DNA of 64,000 nt. It comes from Pseudalkalibacillus hwajinpoensis (lineage in GTDB: Bacteria; Bacillota; Bacilli; Bacillales; Guptibacillaceae). Positions 1 to 8,993 of this stretch are shown piece after piece. The notes under the pieces are model-generated. The model saw nothing but the letters and a program-made list of their open reading frames with translations. It was not told where the DNA came from and ran no database searches. The translations under genes and the position numbers were made by a program. Position 1 is the first letter of the stretch. Each line of letters starts with the position of its first letter. The DNA lies in assembly GCF_039851965.1 (NCBI RefSeq), contig NZ_CP156674.1:806001-870000 (forward strand), in the 5' to 3' direction.

Positions 1-1766
1 TGAGCAAGTTCATGTTCAGGTATACCCGATCCATTATCACGAATTTCGATCATCAACTCTCCATGACGTATGTAGACTGAGAGGACCACTTCCCCACCTT
101 CAGGCATCGCTTCAATTGCATTCTTGATCACATTAATTAACACCTGTTTTATTTGATTTTCACTACATGAAATTTCAGGTAGATTATCTATCACTCTCGT
201 ATAAATTTGAACATTATTTAAAATGGCCTGTGTTTCGATCAAGGTTAGCACGTTCGTTATTAAATAGTGAATGTTCGTTTGTTCGAAATTCACTGCCTGA
301 GGTCTTGCCAGAACCATAAACTCATTGACAATCATATTGATTCGATCCAATTCCGCCAACATGATTTTAATAAATTCCTGATCACTATCACACGTATGCC
401 TTGATTTCAAGATCTGAGTAAACCCTTTTAGAGAAGTTAATGGATTTCTAATTTCATGAGCTACTCCTGCAGCAAGTTCCCCAATCACTGATAACTTATC
501 AGATGTTCGCAAGAGTTCTTCAGCACGCTTTCGATCAGTAATATCATTTCTGATATATACATACTGATACGGCACCCCTTTGTCATCTAAAAAAGGTACG
601 ACTGTCGTATCTACCCAGAACGTATCGCCCTGTTTTGTAAAGTTATTAATCTCACCCTTCCAGACCGATCCAGAACGAATGACACTCCACATTTCATCAA
701 AAAAAGATGGTGGGTGGTATCCTGAATTAAGAATAATATGGTCCTCTCCAATTAAATCATTTTTTTCATACCCTGTAATTTCACAAAATTTCTCATTCAC
801 AGAAGTGATAATACCCTCCATATCCGTTACAGACACAAGGGCACTTTCATCAAGTGCATATTTTAAATCTTTAAGCTGTTTAATGGTCTGCTGTAATTCT
901 TTCTCAGCATGTTTCTTTTCTGTAATATCTCTTGAAACAACAACGATCATCCGCTCTCCATTAATCCCATATGGAATGAGCTTTGCCCGATCTTCAAGCG
1001 TAATCCAAGTACAATTGGCGTGTTTTCGTCTATACTCAACTACTGCCGGATAAGAATTATCTGTCCTGTTATACAATAAGTGAGCTGCACGTTGATCCTC
1101 TGGATGAACATCTTTTTGTATCGAGCTTCCAGTGTAATATGAAGGGAAATGACCCAATATAGTTCTATGTGAAGGCGAAGCATACGTTACAACATCTCTC
1201 TCAACATTAACGAGGGTGATTAGTTCCGAGGTATGCTCTGCTATTAAGCGGTACTTTCCCTCACTTTCGCGTAACGCAAGAACTGTTCCATGTTCCTTTG
1301 AAAGATCCCTAACAAGACTATAAATACCTTTTACTTCATCCTCGATGAAGAATGGAATATTGATTAATTCAACTTCAAACTGTTCACCTGAACGATTAAC
1401 GAAAGTTGTTTGAAGTTGAGTCACATGACCCTCTATCGTAAGACGAAATGATTTTGATACTCGATCTTGTTCTGAAGTAATAATAAATGCTGTATAATGT
1501 TGATTTATTATGTTCGATATATGCTCAGTAAGGAAATACTTTTTACCGTATTCGTTTACATCCGTGATAAATCCAGAAAGATTGAGAGAATACATGATGT
1601 CAGGAAAATGGGTAAACAGCGATTGGAATTTCTCAAAATCTCTGTGTAATTTAGTTAGTTGGTTTTTTTCAATAAGAATGCTATCTGAGTAATTTACCAT
1701 TTTCCCCTCCCACTGCATGTTTTTGAAAACTCTGACCGTATTATCATTATCACTTCTCTCTTTCAT
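1..1766 (-). CDS. PAS-domain sensor histidine kinase (3' end cut by window)
   Basis: This is a soluble multi-PAS histidine kinase read on the minus strand; it runs off the left edge, so the last part of the ATPase domain is missing. About 588 residues are visible. Three PAS-like modules lie near residues 35-140, 165-280 and 295-400. They are followed by a HisKA H-box (GVAHEIRNPLTSLKGF, His near residue 434) and the N-box region (NVIKNAIEAMPEGG). No membrane segment is seen. The ATG at 1766 is preceded by AGGA and an upstream stop; an in-frame ATG at 1700 has a stronger GGAGGGG site and is an equally good start. No response regulator is adjacent. The H-box matches sporulation-type kinases that feed a phosphorelay; that role is inference. 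Confidence 0.88.
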   Translation of the reverse strand, partial: MKERSDNDNTVRVFKNMQWEGKMVNYSDSILIEKNQLTKLHRDFEKFQSLFTHFPDIMYSLNLSGFITDVNEYGKKYFLTEHISNIINQHYTAFIITSEQDRVSKSFRLTIEGHVTQLQTTFVNRSGEQFEVELINIPFFIEDEVKGIYSLVRDLSKEHGTVLALRESEGKYRLIAEHTSELITLVNVERDVVTYASPSHRTILGHFPSYYTGSSIQKDVHPEDQRAAHLLYNRTDNSYPAVVEYRRKHANCTWITLEDRAKLIPYGINGERMIVVVSRDITEKKHAEKELQQTIKQLKDLKYALDESALVSVTDMEGIITSVNEKFCEITGYEKNDLIGEDHIILNSGYHPPSFFDEMWSVIRSGSVWKGEINNFTKQGDTFWVDTTVVPFLDDKGVPYQYVYIRNDITDRKRAEELLRTSDKLSVIGELAAGVAHEIRNPLTSLKGFTQILKSRHTCDSDQEFIKIMLAELDRINMIVNEFMVLARPQAVNFEQTNIHYLITNVLTLIETQAILNNVQIYTRVIDNLPEISCSENQIKQVLINVIKNAIEAMPEGGEVVLSVYIRHGELMIEIRDNGSGIPEHELA

Positions 1767-1810
1767 AAGCTAATTCCTGCTTTTTCATCTACATAAACCT
1801 ACGGAAAACA

Positions 1811-1842
1811 ACAAAAAAAAAGCCATTAGGAAACTAACGGCT
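1811..1842 (-). terminator. Rho-independent terminator overlapping a stop codon
   Basis: On the minus strand GCCGTTAG and CTAATGGC form a stem followed by a run of T. The stem includes the stop codon of the small gene just upstream. Confidence 0.75.
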
Positions 1843-2073
1843 CTCACATTCGTTTAGAGGATCAATTTCTTCTTTCCACAATTCTTCATTCCGAAGTGCA
1901 TATTGAAGCCAGTCCTCATTTCCATCATAATTCGAATCATTCCATTCACGGAAATGAACAACAGATTGAAAAATTTCTCCTTGGATTGATTCAATAAGCT
2001 GATTTCGCTTTGGATGGTCCTCTATCCAATCAAACAACTCTTTCGGCAGAATTGCTTTTAAATCCAGTTCCAT
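1834..2073 (-). CDS. Hypothetical small protein, 79 aa
   Basis: I do not recognise this family. The product is a soluble, acidic protein rich in Trp, Glu and Asp (for example KELFDWIEDHPKR and NDSNYDGNEDWLQ), with no signal peptide or membrane segment. The ATG at 2073 is chosen because an AAGGAGG site lies 8 bases upstream; an in-frame GTG at 2091 would sit on top of that site. It precedes the PAS kinase in the same orientation but has its own terminator, so it is probably a separate transcript. Confidence 0.6.
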   Translation of the reverse strand: MELDLKAILPKELFDWIEDHPKRNQLIESIQGEIFQSVVHFREWNDSNYDGNEDWLQYALRNEELWKEEIDPLNECESR

Positions 2074-2127
2074 ATAGGTTTCCTCCTTCACTTAAACAAA
2101 CAGGAAGAAAATAAGTAGATTGTAGTT

Positions 2128-2283
2128 TCACAAAACTCGTTCCTTAGAATGATTAGATTGTATTAAGGCATTTAATAATCGATCCAGCTCTTGACTACAG
2201 CGAATGGTTCTCTCTGATGCAAACCCATAACGTCCAGCAATATCAAACATTTCTTTTCGTTTTTTTTCTATTGCATCATACAT
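2128..2283 (-). CDS. Spo0E-like aspartyl-phosphate phosphatase, 51 aa
   Basis: This short gene encodes a Spo0E-family protein. Members of the family dephosphorylate Spo0A~P and so hold back sporulation. The signature SQELDRLLN near residues 33-41 contains the conserved S-x-E-L-D core, and the size (51 residues, two predicted helices) is typical. The start at 2283 has a GGAGG site 8 bases upstream. It sits next to an orphan PAS kinase, so both a kinase and a phosphatase that could act on the phosphorelay are neighbours here. Family assignment is firm; which Spo0E paralogue it is cannot be said from sequence alone. Confidence 0.82.
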   Translation of the reverse strand: MYDAIEKKRKEMFDIAGRYGFASERTIRCSQELDRLLNALIQSNHSKERVL

Positions 2284-2515
2284 GTCTCATTCCTCCCCAT
2301 GCCAATACATAACCATTATGCCCAATTATTGAAAGAATCAAAACGTATTCGACTAAACTTCCAATACTATGGCAGAAGTAGCAAAGAATAGACAAGTTTT
2401 TCGCTGGATCTTTTCTATTGCCCGTCCTCCTGTGTTTACTTATGTAATACTCTTATTCCCTTTTTCTTCAGGTTTAATCCATTGATTACAGTTCGAAAAT
2501 ACTCCACTAATTAAA

Positions 2516-2995
2516 TCAATTCATTTTTACCATGACATCGAAAGGTATCGGTCTTTCACCTGTATGATTCACAAATGATTGAATGTAACCAAAACCCTCT
2601 CGTTCATAAACCTTCCGAGCGCGTTGATTAAATGAAGCAACCGTTAAGCGAAAAGAACTGGCCAGGTGAGCCCGAATAGCATAATCCAATCCCGCTTGAA
2701 GAAATGTAAGACCTTTTCCTTTACCAGTTTCAGTCGGGTGCATACCCAATCCAATATCAATATGATTCTCTTCGTATACCCCTTCCTTTATACCTGCTGG
2801 TACTTTAGCTGGTTCTCCAAAGCAAAAGTACCCGACTAGATGATTGTCATTCCAAACTGAAACATAAGACCCGCTCATAAGCTCGTCTAATTCTTCGTCA
2901 TCTCCCGAAAAACAATACAACGAATAAGGTTTCTCATATACCCACTTCTGAATTTCCCTTGCTGCTTCTCTTGTCATTGGATAAATCTGATACAT
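2516..2995 (-). CDS. GNAT family N-acetyltransferase
   Basis: The protein is a 159-residue acetyl-CoA-dependent N-acetyltransferase. The acetyl-CoA-binding motif A is visible as GLGMHPTETGKGKGLTFL in mid protein, followed by the typical helix and a C-terminal NQRARKVYEREGF motif (motif B). The substrate is unknown. The ATG at 2995 is preferred because AGGGGGG lies 9 bases upstream; a TTG at 3001 is too close to that site. No operon partner is evident. Confidence 0.85.
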   Translation of the reverse strand: MYQIYPMTREAAREIQKWVYEKPYSLYCFSGDDEELDELMSGSYVSVWNDNHLVGYFCFGEPAKVPAGIKEGVYEENHIDIGLGMHPTETGKGKGLTFLQAGLDYAIRAHLASSFRLTVASFNQRARKVYEREGFGYIQSFVNHTGERPIPFDVMVKMN

Positions 2996-3058
2996 GTACA
3001 AATTCCCCCCTAGCTTAGATGAGTCTTCTCTATTGTAATCATCTTACCCCATAACGTA

Positions 3059-3092
3059 AAAGAAAGAATCAGGAATGAATCCTGACTCTTTT
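3059..3092 (-). terminator. Terminator downstream of sspH
   Basis: On the minus strand a TCAGGA/TCCTGA stem is followed by TTTCTTTT, just after the sspH stop codon. Confidence 0.7.
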
Positions 3093-3094
3093 CA

Positions 3095-3274
3095 TTATTG
3101 TTCGATTAAATTGTACAGAGAAACATCCTGTTCTTCTTCGGGATGATCGGTTTTATAAATACGAGCCGTTTCTTTTTGCTCATTAACTGCGGTTAACCAC
3201 ACTGGCACACCATTATGAAGCACCTGAATTTCATCCTTCATCGACATGATTTGTTTTGCTCTCATCGCATCCAC
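3095..3274 (-). CDS. sspH: Small acid-soluble spore protein H family, 59 aa
   Basis: The gene encodes a minor small acid-soluble spore protein of the SspH family, which is packed into the forespore core. The 59-residue product begins MDAMRAKQIM and carries the family pattern VLHNGVPVWLTAVNEQ, then ETARIY, then EEEQDVSLYNLIEQ. The start is a GTG at 3274, chosen because AAAGGATGTGAT, almost a full match to the 16S tail, lies just upstream and because SspH proteins begin in this way. A hairpin terminator follows directly. Family knowledge suggests forespore (sigma-G) expression; I did not identify the promoter. Confidence 0.88.
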   Translation of the reverse strand: MDAMRAKQIMSMKDEIQVLHNGVPVWLTAVNEQKETARIYKTDHPEEEQDVSLYNLIEQ

Positions 3275-3363
3275 AATCCATCACATCCTTTCTAGCTTTA
3301 CTTCTATCAGTTTGTGCTAGATCTCGTTGAATATACACTCTATACCTAGATGTACCCAATGAC

Positions 3364-3999
3364 TTATTTTATCCCATCCCATTCATCCTGGAATTGTTCC
3401 AGAAACATTACCATAAATTGATGGCGCTGATTCGCTAGTTCAATTCCTTTTCTAGTGTTCATTAAATTCTTCAGCGTTAACAACTTTTCATAAAAATGGT
3501 TGATGGCTGTCGATTGCTCATTGCGATAAGAGGAGACCGTCATTTTGTCACGCGGTTTAATAGAAGGATCATATATTAAATCTCCCTTAGAGCCTGCATA
3601 AACGAACGTTCGAGCGACACCAATTGCCCCTAATGCATCCAGACGGTCGGCATCCTGAACAACTTTTGCTTCAAGGGTGGTAACAGGTGGTCTGTTCCCA
3701 CCTTTGAAGGAGATTGTTGTAATGATTTCCATGATATGTTCCCGATCAGATGGTTCTAGGTCTTTAAGTAGTTCCTTCACTTCTTCTAAACCTTCAGCTT
3801 CCGAAGCAACTATTTTATCGTCAGCAAGATCGTGAACAAGTGCGGCAACTTCACACACAAACAGGTTTGCCCCTTCAGCAGTCGCCACTTGCCGTGCGTG
3901 CTTTACAACCCGCTCAATATGATGCCAGTCGTGCCCGCTTCCTTCCTTTTCCAACTTACTCTTCACGTATGTACTGATTTCCTCGATCTTTCTGTCCAT
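3364..3999 (-). CDS. HD-domain metal-dependent phosphohydrolase (YpgQ/YedJ-like)
   Basis: This 211-residue soluble enzyme belongs to the HD superfamily of metal-dependent phosphohydrolases. The metal-binding residues are visible as GHDWHH near residue 24, the HD pair in ALVHDLADD near residue 55, and the conserved DADRLDALGAIGVART near residue 117. Overall it resembles B. subtilis YpgQ, reported as a nucleotide pyrophosphohydrolase; exact substrate here is inference. The ATG at 3999 with AAGGGGG 9 bases upstream is preferred over a GTG at 4005. It is probably monocistronic. Confidence 0.85.
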   Translation of the reverse strand: MDRKIEEISTYVKSKLEKEGSGHDWHHIERVVKHARQVATAEGANLFVCEVAALVHDLADDKIVASEAEGLEEVKELLKDLEPSDREHIMEIITTISFKGGNRPPVTTLEAKVVQDADRLDALGAIGVARTFVYAGSKGDLIYDPSIKPRDKMTVSSYRNEQSTAINHFYEKLLTLKNLMNTRKGIELANQRHQFMVMFLEQFQDEWDGIK

Positions 4000-4030
4000 T
4001 ATCACTGTCCCCCTTTATCTGTAAGCCGAA

Positions 4031-4058
4031 TAGAAAAAAGGCCAGCAGTGCTGACCTA
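4031..4058 (-). terminator. Terminator after the SurA-like lipoprotein
   Basis: On the minus strand GGTCAGCA and TGCTGGCC form a short stem followed by a T6 run. Confidence 0.65.
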
Positions 4059-4781
4059 CAGTAACGTTTCGATATCGGCTTCTTTCTTCAACTCATCCTT
4101 AATTTCCTGTACTTTTTTTTGCGTTTTCGTTTCGACAAGATAATCTTTAATGCGATCTTTCATTTCATCGTATGAGGGCGGGTTTTCTGCATCCTTCGTA
4201 AACTGTTCTTCGTAGAATGCTTTCATTTCTTCTTCCGTTACATCCGGTGTACCAACTTTCTCGTTGACATACTTATCAACCACAACAATATCCTCATACT
4301 GGCTCTCCAGCTGCTCCAGAGTCAGACCCTGTGCTTTAAGGGCTTCCTGTAATTGATCTTCCCCGTCAAACTGGGCTTTTATTTGTTCGAGCTCGGTTTC
4401 AACTTCTTTTTCTGAAGCTGAGAACCCTTCCTCTTTTGCTTTTTGAAGTAATAGCTCCTGGCCTATTAAATTGTCCATCACTTCTTTTTCAATCGAACTC
4501 GCAACTTCCGAATCTGAAGGATCTTCTCCACTCATCGTATAGCGAAGCTGGGTTTGAACCAGCATTGAATTATAATCTTTCCCTTTAATTTCTGTTTCAT
4601 TTACAGTAGCGACAACCTTATCTTCTTCTACTTTCATTGCTTCCAGTTCTTCTTGCGTTTGATCGGCGGAAGCAGATTCCTCTGATATAGCTTCTTCGTT
4701 ATTGTTCTCAGCATTACTGTTGGAACAAGCAGCAAGAAGAAGAACAGCAACCAGCATTAATAAGCTAACCATTTTTTTCAT
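4056..4781 (-). CDS. SurA N-terminal-domain lipoprotein (foldase-like, no PPIase domain)
   Basis: The protein is an exported lipoprotein of 241 residues. A signal peptide (MKKMVSLLMLVAVLLL) ends in the lipobox LAAC with Cys at about residue 19, followed by an acidic Asn/Glu/Ser linker. The rest resembles the helical SurA/PrsA N-terminal chaperone region (VATVNETEIKGKDYNSML, then a long charged helical stretch). PrsA foldases carry a parvulin PPIase domain after this region; here it is absent, so the protein is probably a chaperone-like relative and not an isomerase. It has its own ribosome site and terminator. Confidence 0.8.
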   Translation of the reverse strand: MKKMVSLLMLVAVLLLAACSNSNAENNNEEAISEESASADQTQEELEAMKVEEDKVVATVNETEIKGKDYNSMLVQTQLRYTMSGEDPSDSEVASSIEKEVMDNLIGQELLLQKAKEEGFSASEKEVETELEQIKAQFDGEDQLQEALKAQGLTLEQLESQYEDIVVVDKYVNEKVGTPDVTEEEMKAFYEEQFTKDAENPPSYDEMKDRIKDYLVETKTQKKVQEIKDELKKEADIETLL

Positions 4782-4908
4782 GCAGATGATGAACTCCTTT
4801 CTTATAACAATTCGTCTTTGTTGATCGTATCATAAATTATATCATTCATTAAAATCACTATGAAGATTATGGGATTATTTCGTTTTTTTATACAAACATC
4901 AAAACCGA

Positions 4909-4946
4909 TAACGCAAAAAAACCCCTGATCTGATCAGGGATTAATG
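4909..4946 (-). terminator. Terminator after the amino-acid transporter permease
   Basis: The minus strand carries TCCCTGATCAGATCAGGGG followed by T7, overlapping the permease stop codon. Confidence 0.8.
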
Positions 4947-5618
4947 AAAGTAATAATATCGTTTTTCAAGACGTTCCTGGAAGAAGGATACACACACGCA
5001 CACAGCCCAGTAAATAAAAGCGACTAGAATGTACATGGTCATAAAATCGAATTCACGCCCACCTACAATTTTCGCATGGTGAAGCAGTTCTGGAACGGTT
5101 ATGACTGCTGCAAGTGAAGATGCTTTGATTAAATCCAGCATCACATTGGAAAGAGGCGGGATCGCAATACGCGTTGCCTGCGGTAGGACCACCTCTCTCA
5201 TCGTCAACCAATACGACATGCCTAGCGCAGTAGATGCCTCCCACTGTCCCTTCTCAACCGAAGAAAGGGCAGAGCGCTGAATCTCAGCAATGTAAGCTGC
5301 GCTATTTAAGCTAAACCCAATTAATGCTGAAGTCAGTGCTGAGAATTCGATGCCTACAACAGGTAGTCCAAAATAAAGGATATACAGAAACACAAGGATC
5401 GGCGTACCTCTCATAAATGAAATATAGATTCGTGCAGGCCAGCGTAATGCCTTCCATTTAGACATTCTACCGAGAGCAAGAAACAGTCCCATGAATAGAC
5501 CGATAATCATGCCAACAAACGAGATGAGAAGTGTCAGACCGAGTCCCTGAATGACATACGGGAATGACTTTAACGCAAGTCCTGCATCAAATAGATATTC
5601 CCACTGAATTTCATCCAC
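4941..5618 (-). CDS. Polar amino-acid ABC transporter permease
   Basis: This 225-residue integral membrane protein is a HisMQ-type permease for polar amino acids. It has about five membrane segments, with the typical N-terminal entry YVIQGLGLTLLISF and the cytoplasmic EAA loop ASTALGMSYWLTMREVVLP that docks the ATPase. The GTG start at 5618 has GGGAG 9 bases upstream. It lies 16 bases after the substrate-binding lipoprotein gene, so the two form an operon. No ATP-binding gene is in this operon, which resembles the B. subtilis yckA-yckB pair as I recall it. Confidence 0.88.
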   Translation of the reverse strand: MDEIQWEYLFDAGLALKSFPYVIQGLGLTLLISFVGMIIGLFMGLFLALGRMSKWKALRWPARIYISFMRGTPILVFLYILYFGLPVVGIEFSALTSALIGFSLNSAAYIAEIQRSALSSVEKGQWEASTALGMSYWLTMREVVLPQATRIAIPPLSNVMLDLIKASSLAAVITVPELLHHAKIVGGREFDFMTMYILVAFIYWAVCVCVSFFQERLEKRYYYFH

Positions 5619-5634
5619 TCGTTACAACTCCCGC

Positions 5635-6492
5635 CTATTCTTCAATATCAATATCAGGTTTTACAGAGACGTCCGCTCCATTAAAGAACTGCTCGGATAG
5701 ATCTTTGAGTGTTCCGTCTTCTTTCATTTCTTTCAATGTTGCATTCACTTTCTCCTCAAGCTCACCACTATCCTTCTTTATTACGATTGCCTGATCATTT
5801 GGATAGTACTTAATGTCCGGGTGAATCGTAATATTCAAGTCTGGAAATGCCGCAAGTGCAAGTGTTTGGAGGTAGTAATCGTTTAAGATAATATCCGTAC
5901 GCCCTACAGACACATCACGTAGGTATTGTTCATTCGTTGCATTATCATAAATTTTTTCTTCAGCTCCGTTTTCACGGGCTACTTCCATATAAATGGTCGT
6001 AGAAGCACCAGCAGCGATTTTTCCTTCCAAGTCATCAAGTGACTCAATTCCAGAAAGATCATCTTTTCTTACGATCGCAGTACCATATGAATACTTAACA
6101 GGTTCAGAGAACGCAAACTTCTTCTGTCTTTCCTCTGTAATAGTAATGTCATTTGCTGCAAGATCAACTTTTCCAGAGTTGATGCTCGACAGCATGCCAT
6201 CAAAGCCCATTTCTTCAAATTCGACCTCAAGGTCAAGTCTGTTTGCCATTTCCCGTACAACCTCTACTTCATAACCGGTAACTTTGTCTGATCCTTCTTC
6301 GTAATACGAAGTTGGATAGAGTGTTCCTGAAGTTGCGACAACGAGCTTCCCTTCTTTCTGGATTTGCTCCCATTTCGATGCTTCTTTATCTGCAGCCTCA
6401 TTCGATTCGTTTCCCCCGTTCGAACAAGCCGATATCACAAAAACAACCAGCCCCATTAAAAATACAGGAGCCAGCTTTACGAAATTAGTCAT
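5635..6492 (-). CDS. Amino-acid ABC transporter substrate-binding lipoprotein
   Basis: The 285-residue protein is an extracytoplasmic substrate-binding lipoprotein of the polar amino-acid family. The signal peptide ends in the lipobox ISAC (Cys near residue 23). The mature part begins with WEQIQKEGKLVVATSGTLYP and has the bilobed pattern GYEVEVVREMANRL, then LSSINSGKVDLAANDITITEERQ. Substrate cannot be read from the sequence; family members bind cystine, glutamine, arginine or similar. It is the first gene of a two-gene operon with the permease and has a GGGGAG ribosome site. Confidence 0.88.
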   Translation of the reverse strand: MTNFVKLAPVFLMGLVVFVISACSNGGNESNEAADKEASKWEQIQKEGKLVVATSGTLYPTSYYEEGSDKVTGYEVEVVREMANRLDLEVEFEEMGFDGMLSSINSGKVDLAANDITITEERQKKFAFSEPVKYSYGTAIVRKDDLSGIESLDDLEGKIAAGASTTIYMEVARENGAEEKIYDNATNEQYLRDVSVGRTDIILNDYYLQTLALAAFPDLNITIHPDIKYYPNDQAIVIKKDSGELEEKVNATLKEMKEDGTLKDLSEQFFNGADVSVKPDIDIEE

Positions 6493-6619
6493 TCATTCCA
6501 CTCCCCTTTAATCTAGTAAACAGTAAAAACATATCACTATATAGCAGGCTTTTGCAACCGTTATAACACACATACGAAAAACACAAACTATTCCTATTAT
6601 TCACATTAAAATAGCTCAT

Positions 6620-6655
6620 ATAAAAAGCACTCCCTTTTAGGAGTGCTTTATCTGT
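6620..6655 (-). terminator. Terminator after a small hypothetical gene
   Basis: The minus strand carries AAGCACTCC and GGAGTGCTT around a short loop followed by T-rich sequence. The stem overlaps the stop codon of the upstream gene. Confidence 0.75.
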
Positions 6656-6891
6656 TCATCAATTTTTTCATGAAGGTAAGCTGTTGCCTGATCAAGGTGC
6701 TTAATCGCTTCACCCGGGAATGCATCAATCTCTTTTGCCCTCTTTACATGGCCATATAATACAAGATCCTGGGAATTCATTACGATATCAAGAACTTCTC
6801 TCCCTACATCTTCCTTTTTCTGATCCATATGAATCGCCGTTTTATATTCTCGCACAACTTCTGTTAAAATTTGAAGCCTTTTTAAGTCCAT
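6637..6891 (-). CDS. Hypothetical small protein, 84 aa
   Basis: I do not recognise the family. The product is soluble, mostly helical and charged (MDLKRLQILTEVVREYKTAI, then KRAKEIDAFPGEAIKHLDQA). The start is uncertain: the ATG at 6891 has AAGG 10 bases upstream, an ATG at 6900 is too close to that site, and the ATG at 6933 has no ribosome site. It lies 25 bases after the stop side of the downstream-read sulfatase gene and ends in its own terminator. Confidence 0.55.
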   Translation of the reverse strand: MDLKRLQILTEVVREYKTAIHMDQKKEDVGREVLDIVMNSQDLVLYGHVKRAKEIDAFPGEAIKHLDQATAYLHEKIDEQIKHS

Positions 6892-6959
6892 CTCGCTCAT
6901 TCCTTTTCTCAAAAGTCCGTTTAATCGTACCATGATTTATCAGAAAAAGAACACTCAAG

Positions 6960-8798
6960 CTACTCGACAAAACGGAGAAGGTCTCCATAAATAACTTTGT
7001 CTGAATAGTCAAGTTCATCCTGGACCTGTCCAAAATAGCGACCGCATTTATTCCGATTTGTTTTCTTACCAGTTTCCTTATTATAACAGGTGTTTTCAGT
7101 ATAAATTAAATTATTGGTTACAAAACTGCCATCTCTAAAAATAACAAGCTCCTGTCGTTTCGTTGAAAGAAGACTGGTTCCGAAGTTTAGGCTTGGGTTC
7201 TCTTCAACTCCTAGTAACTCTAGAATAGTCGGCTTAAGGTCTACTTGTCCACCAACCGTATCAAACTCTTTTCCTTCCTGTCCGGGTATGTGAATGATAA
7301 GGGGGACCTTTTGTAGCATAACATGTTCGACCGCTCCGATTTCTTCTCCAAAATACTCCCCAAGTGCTGTATTATACGTTTCTGATAAGCCATAATGATC
7401 ACCATAGAGCACAAAGATGGAATCCTCATAGAGCCCAGCCGACTTCAAATCTTCAAAAAATCGTTTAATCGCTTCATCTTCATAACGCACCGTTGCGAAA
7501 TAGCGATTCACCACTTCTTCCTCCGTTTCAGGAAGGGGCATCATCGTGTCTTCTTCCTCTAATAGGTAAGGGAAGTGGTTCGTAAGTGTGAGGAATTTTG
7601 CTGAAAATGGCTGCTTCAGTTCTTTAAGATATGGTATCGACTGCTCAAAAAATGGGATATCTTTCAGTCCATAGTTAATGGAGTTTTCTTCACTCACATC
7701 ATAATCCTTTTTGGAATAAAAGCGATCATAACCTAGCGTTTCATACATCTCGGCACGATTCCAGAATTCACGATCATTTCCGTGGAATGAAGTTGTCGTG
7801 TAGTCCTCAGCTTTTAATGCTTCAGGTAAAGAAAAGAATTCATTTTCTGGCTTTCTCACAAAAACCGATCCACCTGATAAAGGATAAAGACTATTATCAA
7901 TCATAAACTCAGCATCAGATGTTTTCCCCTGTGCTGTTTGATGATAAAAGTTTGGGAAATAGAAGCTGTCCTCTTTTAGATCATTGAGAAAGGGCATTGC
8001 TGGTTTCCCGTCAATGCTTTCGTTTAGCATAAAGGCTTGAGTAGATTCAAGAGATATAATGATAACATTTTTACCTTCAGCCACGCCTTCATACGAGGAA
8101 GCTTCAACCTTCTTCTTCTCTACGAATTTTTGAATGTCTGATATATCCGTATCATCTGCGAACACGCTCGTGATGGATGTAAAGGAATTAAACCCAATAT
8201 CATAAATGTGATACGTATAGGCACCCAGTGATTTGACAAAAAGCTCTCTATCATAAGATTTTTCGAATAGCATTGGACTCATTGCAAGCGCAATAGCTGC
8301 AGTTGCCACAAAGACCCCAACTGCTCCAATTGATATCTTTTTCTTTCGTACCGGCGATAATGAGACTGGTTTCAATTTCCACCTCTTCATCAACCAAAAT
8401 AGTACCAAAGAATCCAGGACCAGTAGTGGATCGTATACATTTAACAACTCGACCGTACTTTGGCTCAACCCACCAACATTTCCAAACTGAAATAAAACCG
8501 GAACTGTAATAAAGTCTATGTAGAACCGATAATAAAGGACGTCACCGTATAAAAGAATAGACAACAAAAAATAAACTGTTAGCATCAGGCCTGGTTTTGA
8601 CTTCTTCCGAAAAAGACCTATCCCTAACAGCAGTAAAATTGAACCAATTGAATTAATAATTAAGAGTGTTTCTTCTCCAGCACCTCGAATCGTCAATGAA
8701 AACACAAAACGATACACAAGATACGTTTTCAAACACAGCATTCCTACTAATAGGAAATAATAGCGCCAGACTGAAGCACCTTCCCTCTCTAAACCCAT
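6960..8798 (-). CDS. Lipoteichoic acid synthase family membrane sulfatase-fold enzyme
   Basis: The 612-residue protein belongs to the LtaS family, which polymerises glycerol phosphate into lipoteichoic acid or primes it. The first ~190 residues hold five membrane helices. An extracellular sulfatase-fold domain follows. It shows the metal-binding Glu (IIISLEST near residue 250), the nucleophile Thr (QGKTSDAEF near residue 290), FHGNDREFWNR and the YGDHYG metal site near residue 465. The length is a little shorter than B. subtilis LtaS. I cannot tell which paralogue (LtaS, YfnI, YqgS or YvgJ type) it is. It appears monocistronic. Confidence 0.88.
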   Translation of the reverse strand: MGLEREGASVWRYYFLLVGMLCLKTYLVYRFVFSLTIRGAGEETLLIINSIGSILLLLGIGLFRKKSKPGLMLTVYFLLSILLYGDVLYYRFYIDFITVPVLFQFGNVGGLSQSTVELLNVYDPLLVLDSLVLFWLMKRWKLKPVSLSPVRKKKISIGAVGVFVATAAIALAMSPMLFEKSYDRELFVKSLGAYTYHIYDIGFNSFTSITSVFADDTDISDIQKFVEKKKVEASSYEGVAEGKNVIIISLESTQAFMLNESIDGKPAMPFLNDLKEDSFYFPNFYHQTAQGKTSDAEFMIDNSLYPLSGGSVFVRKPENEFFSLPEALKAEDYTTTSFHGNDREFWNRAEMYETLGYDRFYSKKDYDVSEENSINYGLKDIPFFEQSIPYLKELKQPFSAKFLTLTNHFPYLLEEEDTMMPLPETEEEVVNRYFATVRYEDEAIKRFFEDLKSAGLYEDSIFVLYGDHYGLSETYNTALGEYFGEEIGAVEHVMLQKVPLIIHIPGQEGKEFDTVGGQVDLKPTILELLGVEENPSLNFGTSLLSTKRQELVIFRDGSFVTNNLIYTENTCYNKETGKKTNRNKCGRYFGQVQDELDYSDKVIYGDLLRFVE

Positions 8799-8993
8799 GT
8801 GTCTCCCACCCCTTACATCTTCCTAACTAAAACGTTATTTATTCTTCTCTCTTTACCACTAAATGAGGTAGGTCAAACGAACGACGTTTCAATCGTTTTA
8901 GCCAACCCCCATTACCATGTTAGGCCATTGAAGAAACTCTCTAATGAAAGCATCACCTAATAGAGACGAATAAACGTGCAATAAAGTTTCATT

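Noticed and set aside
580..1053. Long plus-strand frame opposite the PAS kinase
   Set aside because: It is the antisense shadow of the kinase coding sequence and has no ribosome site.
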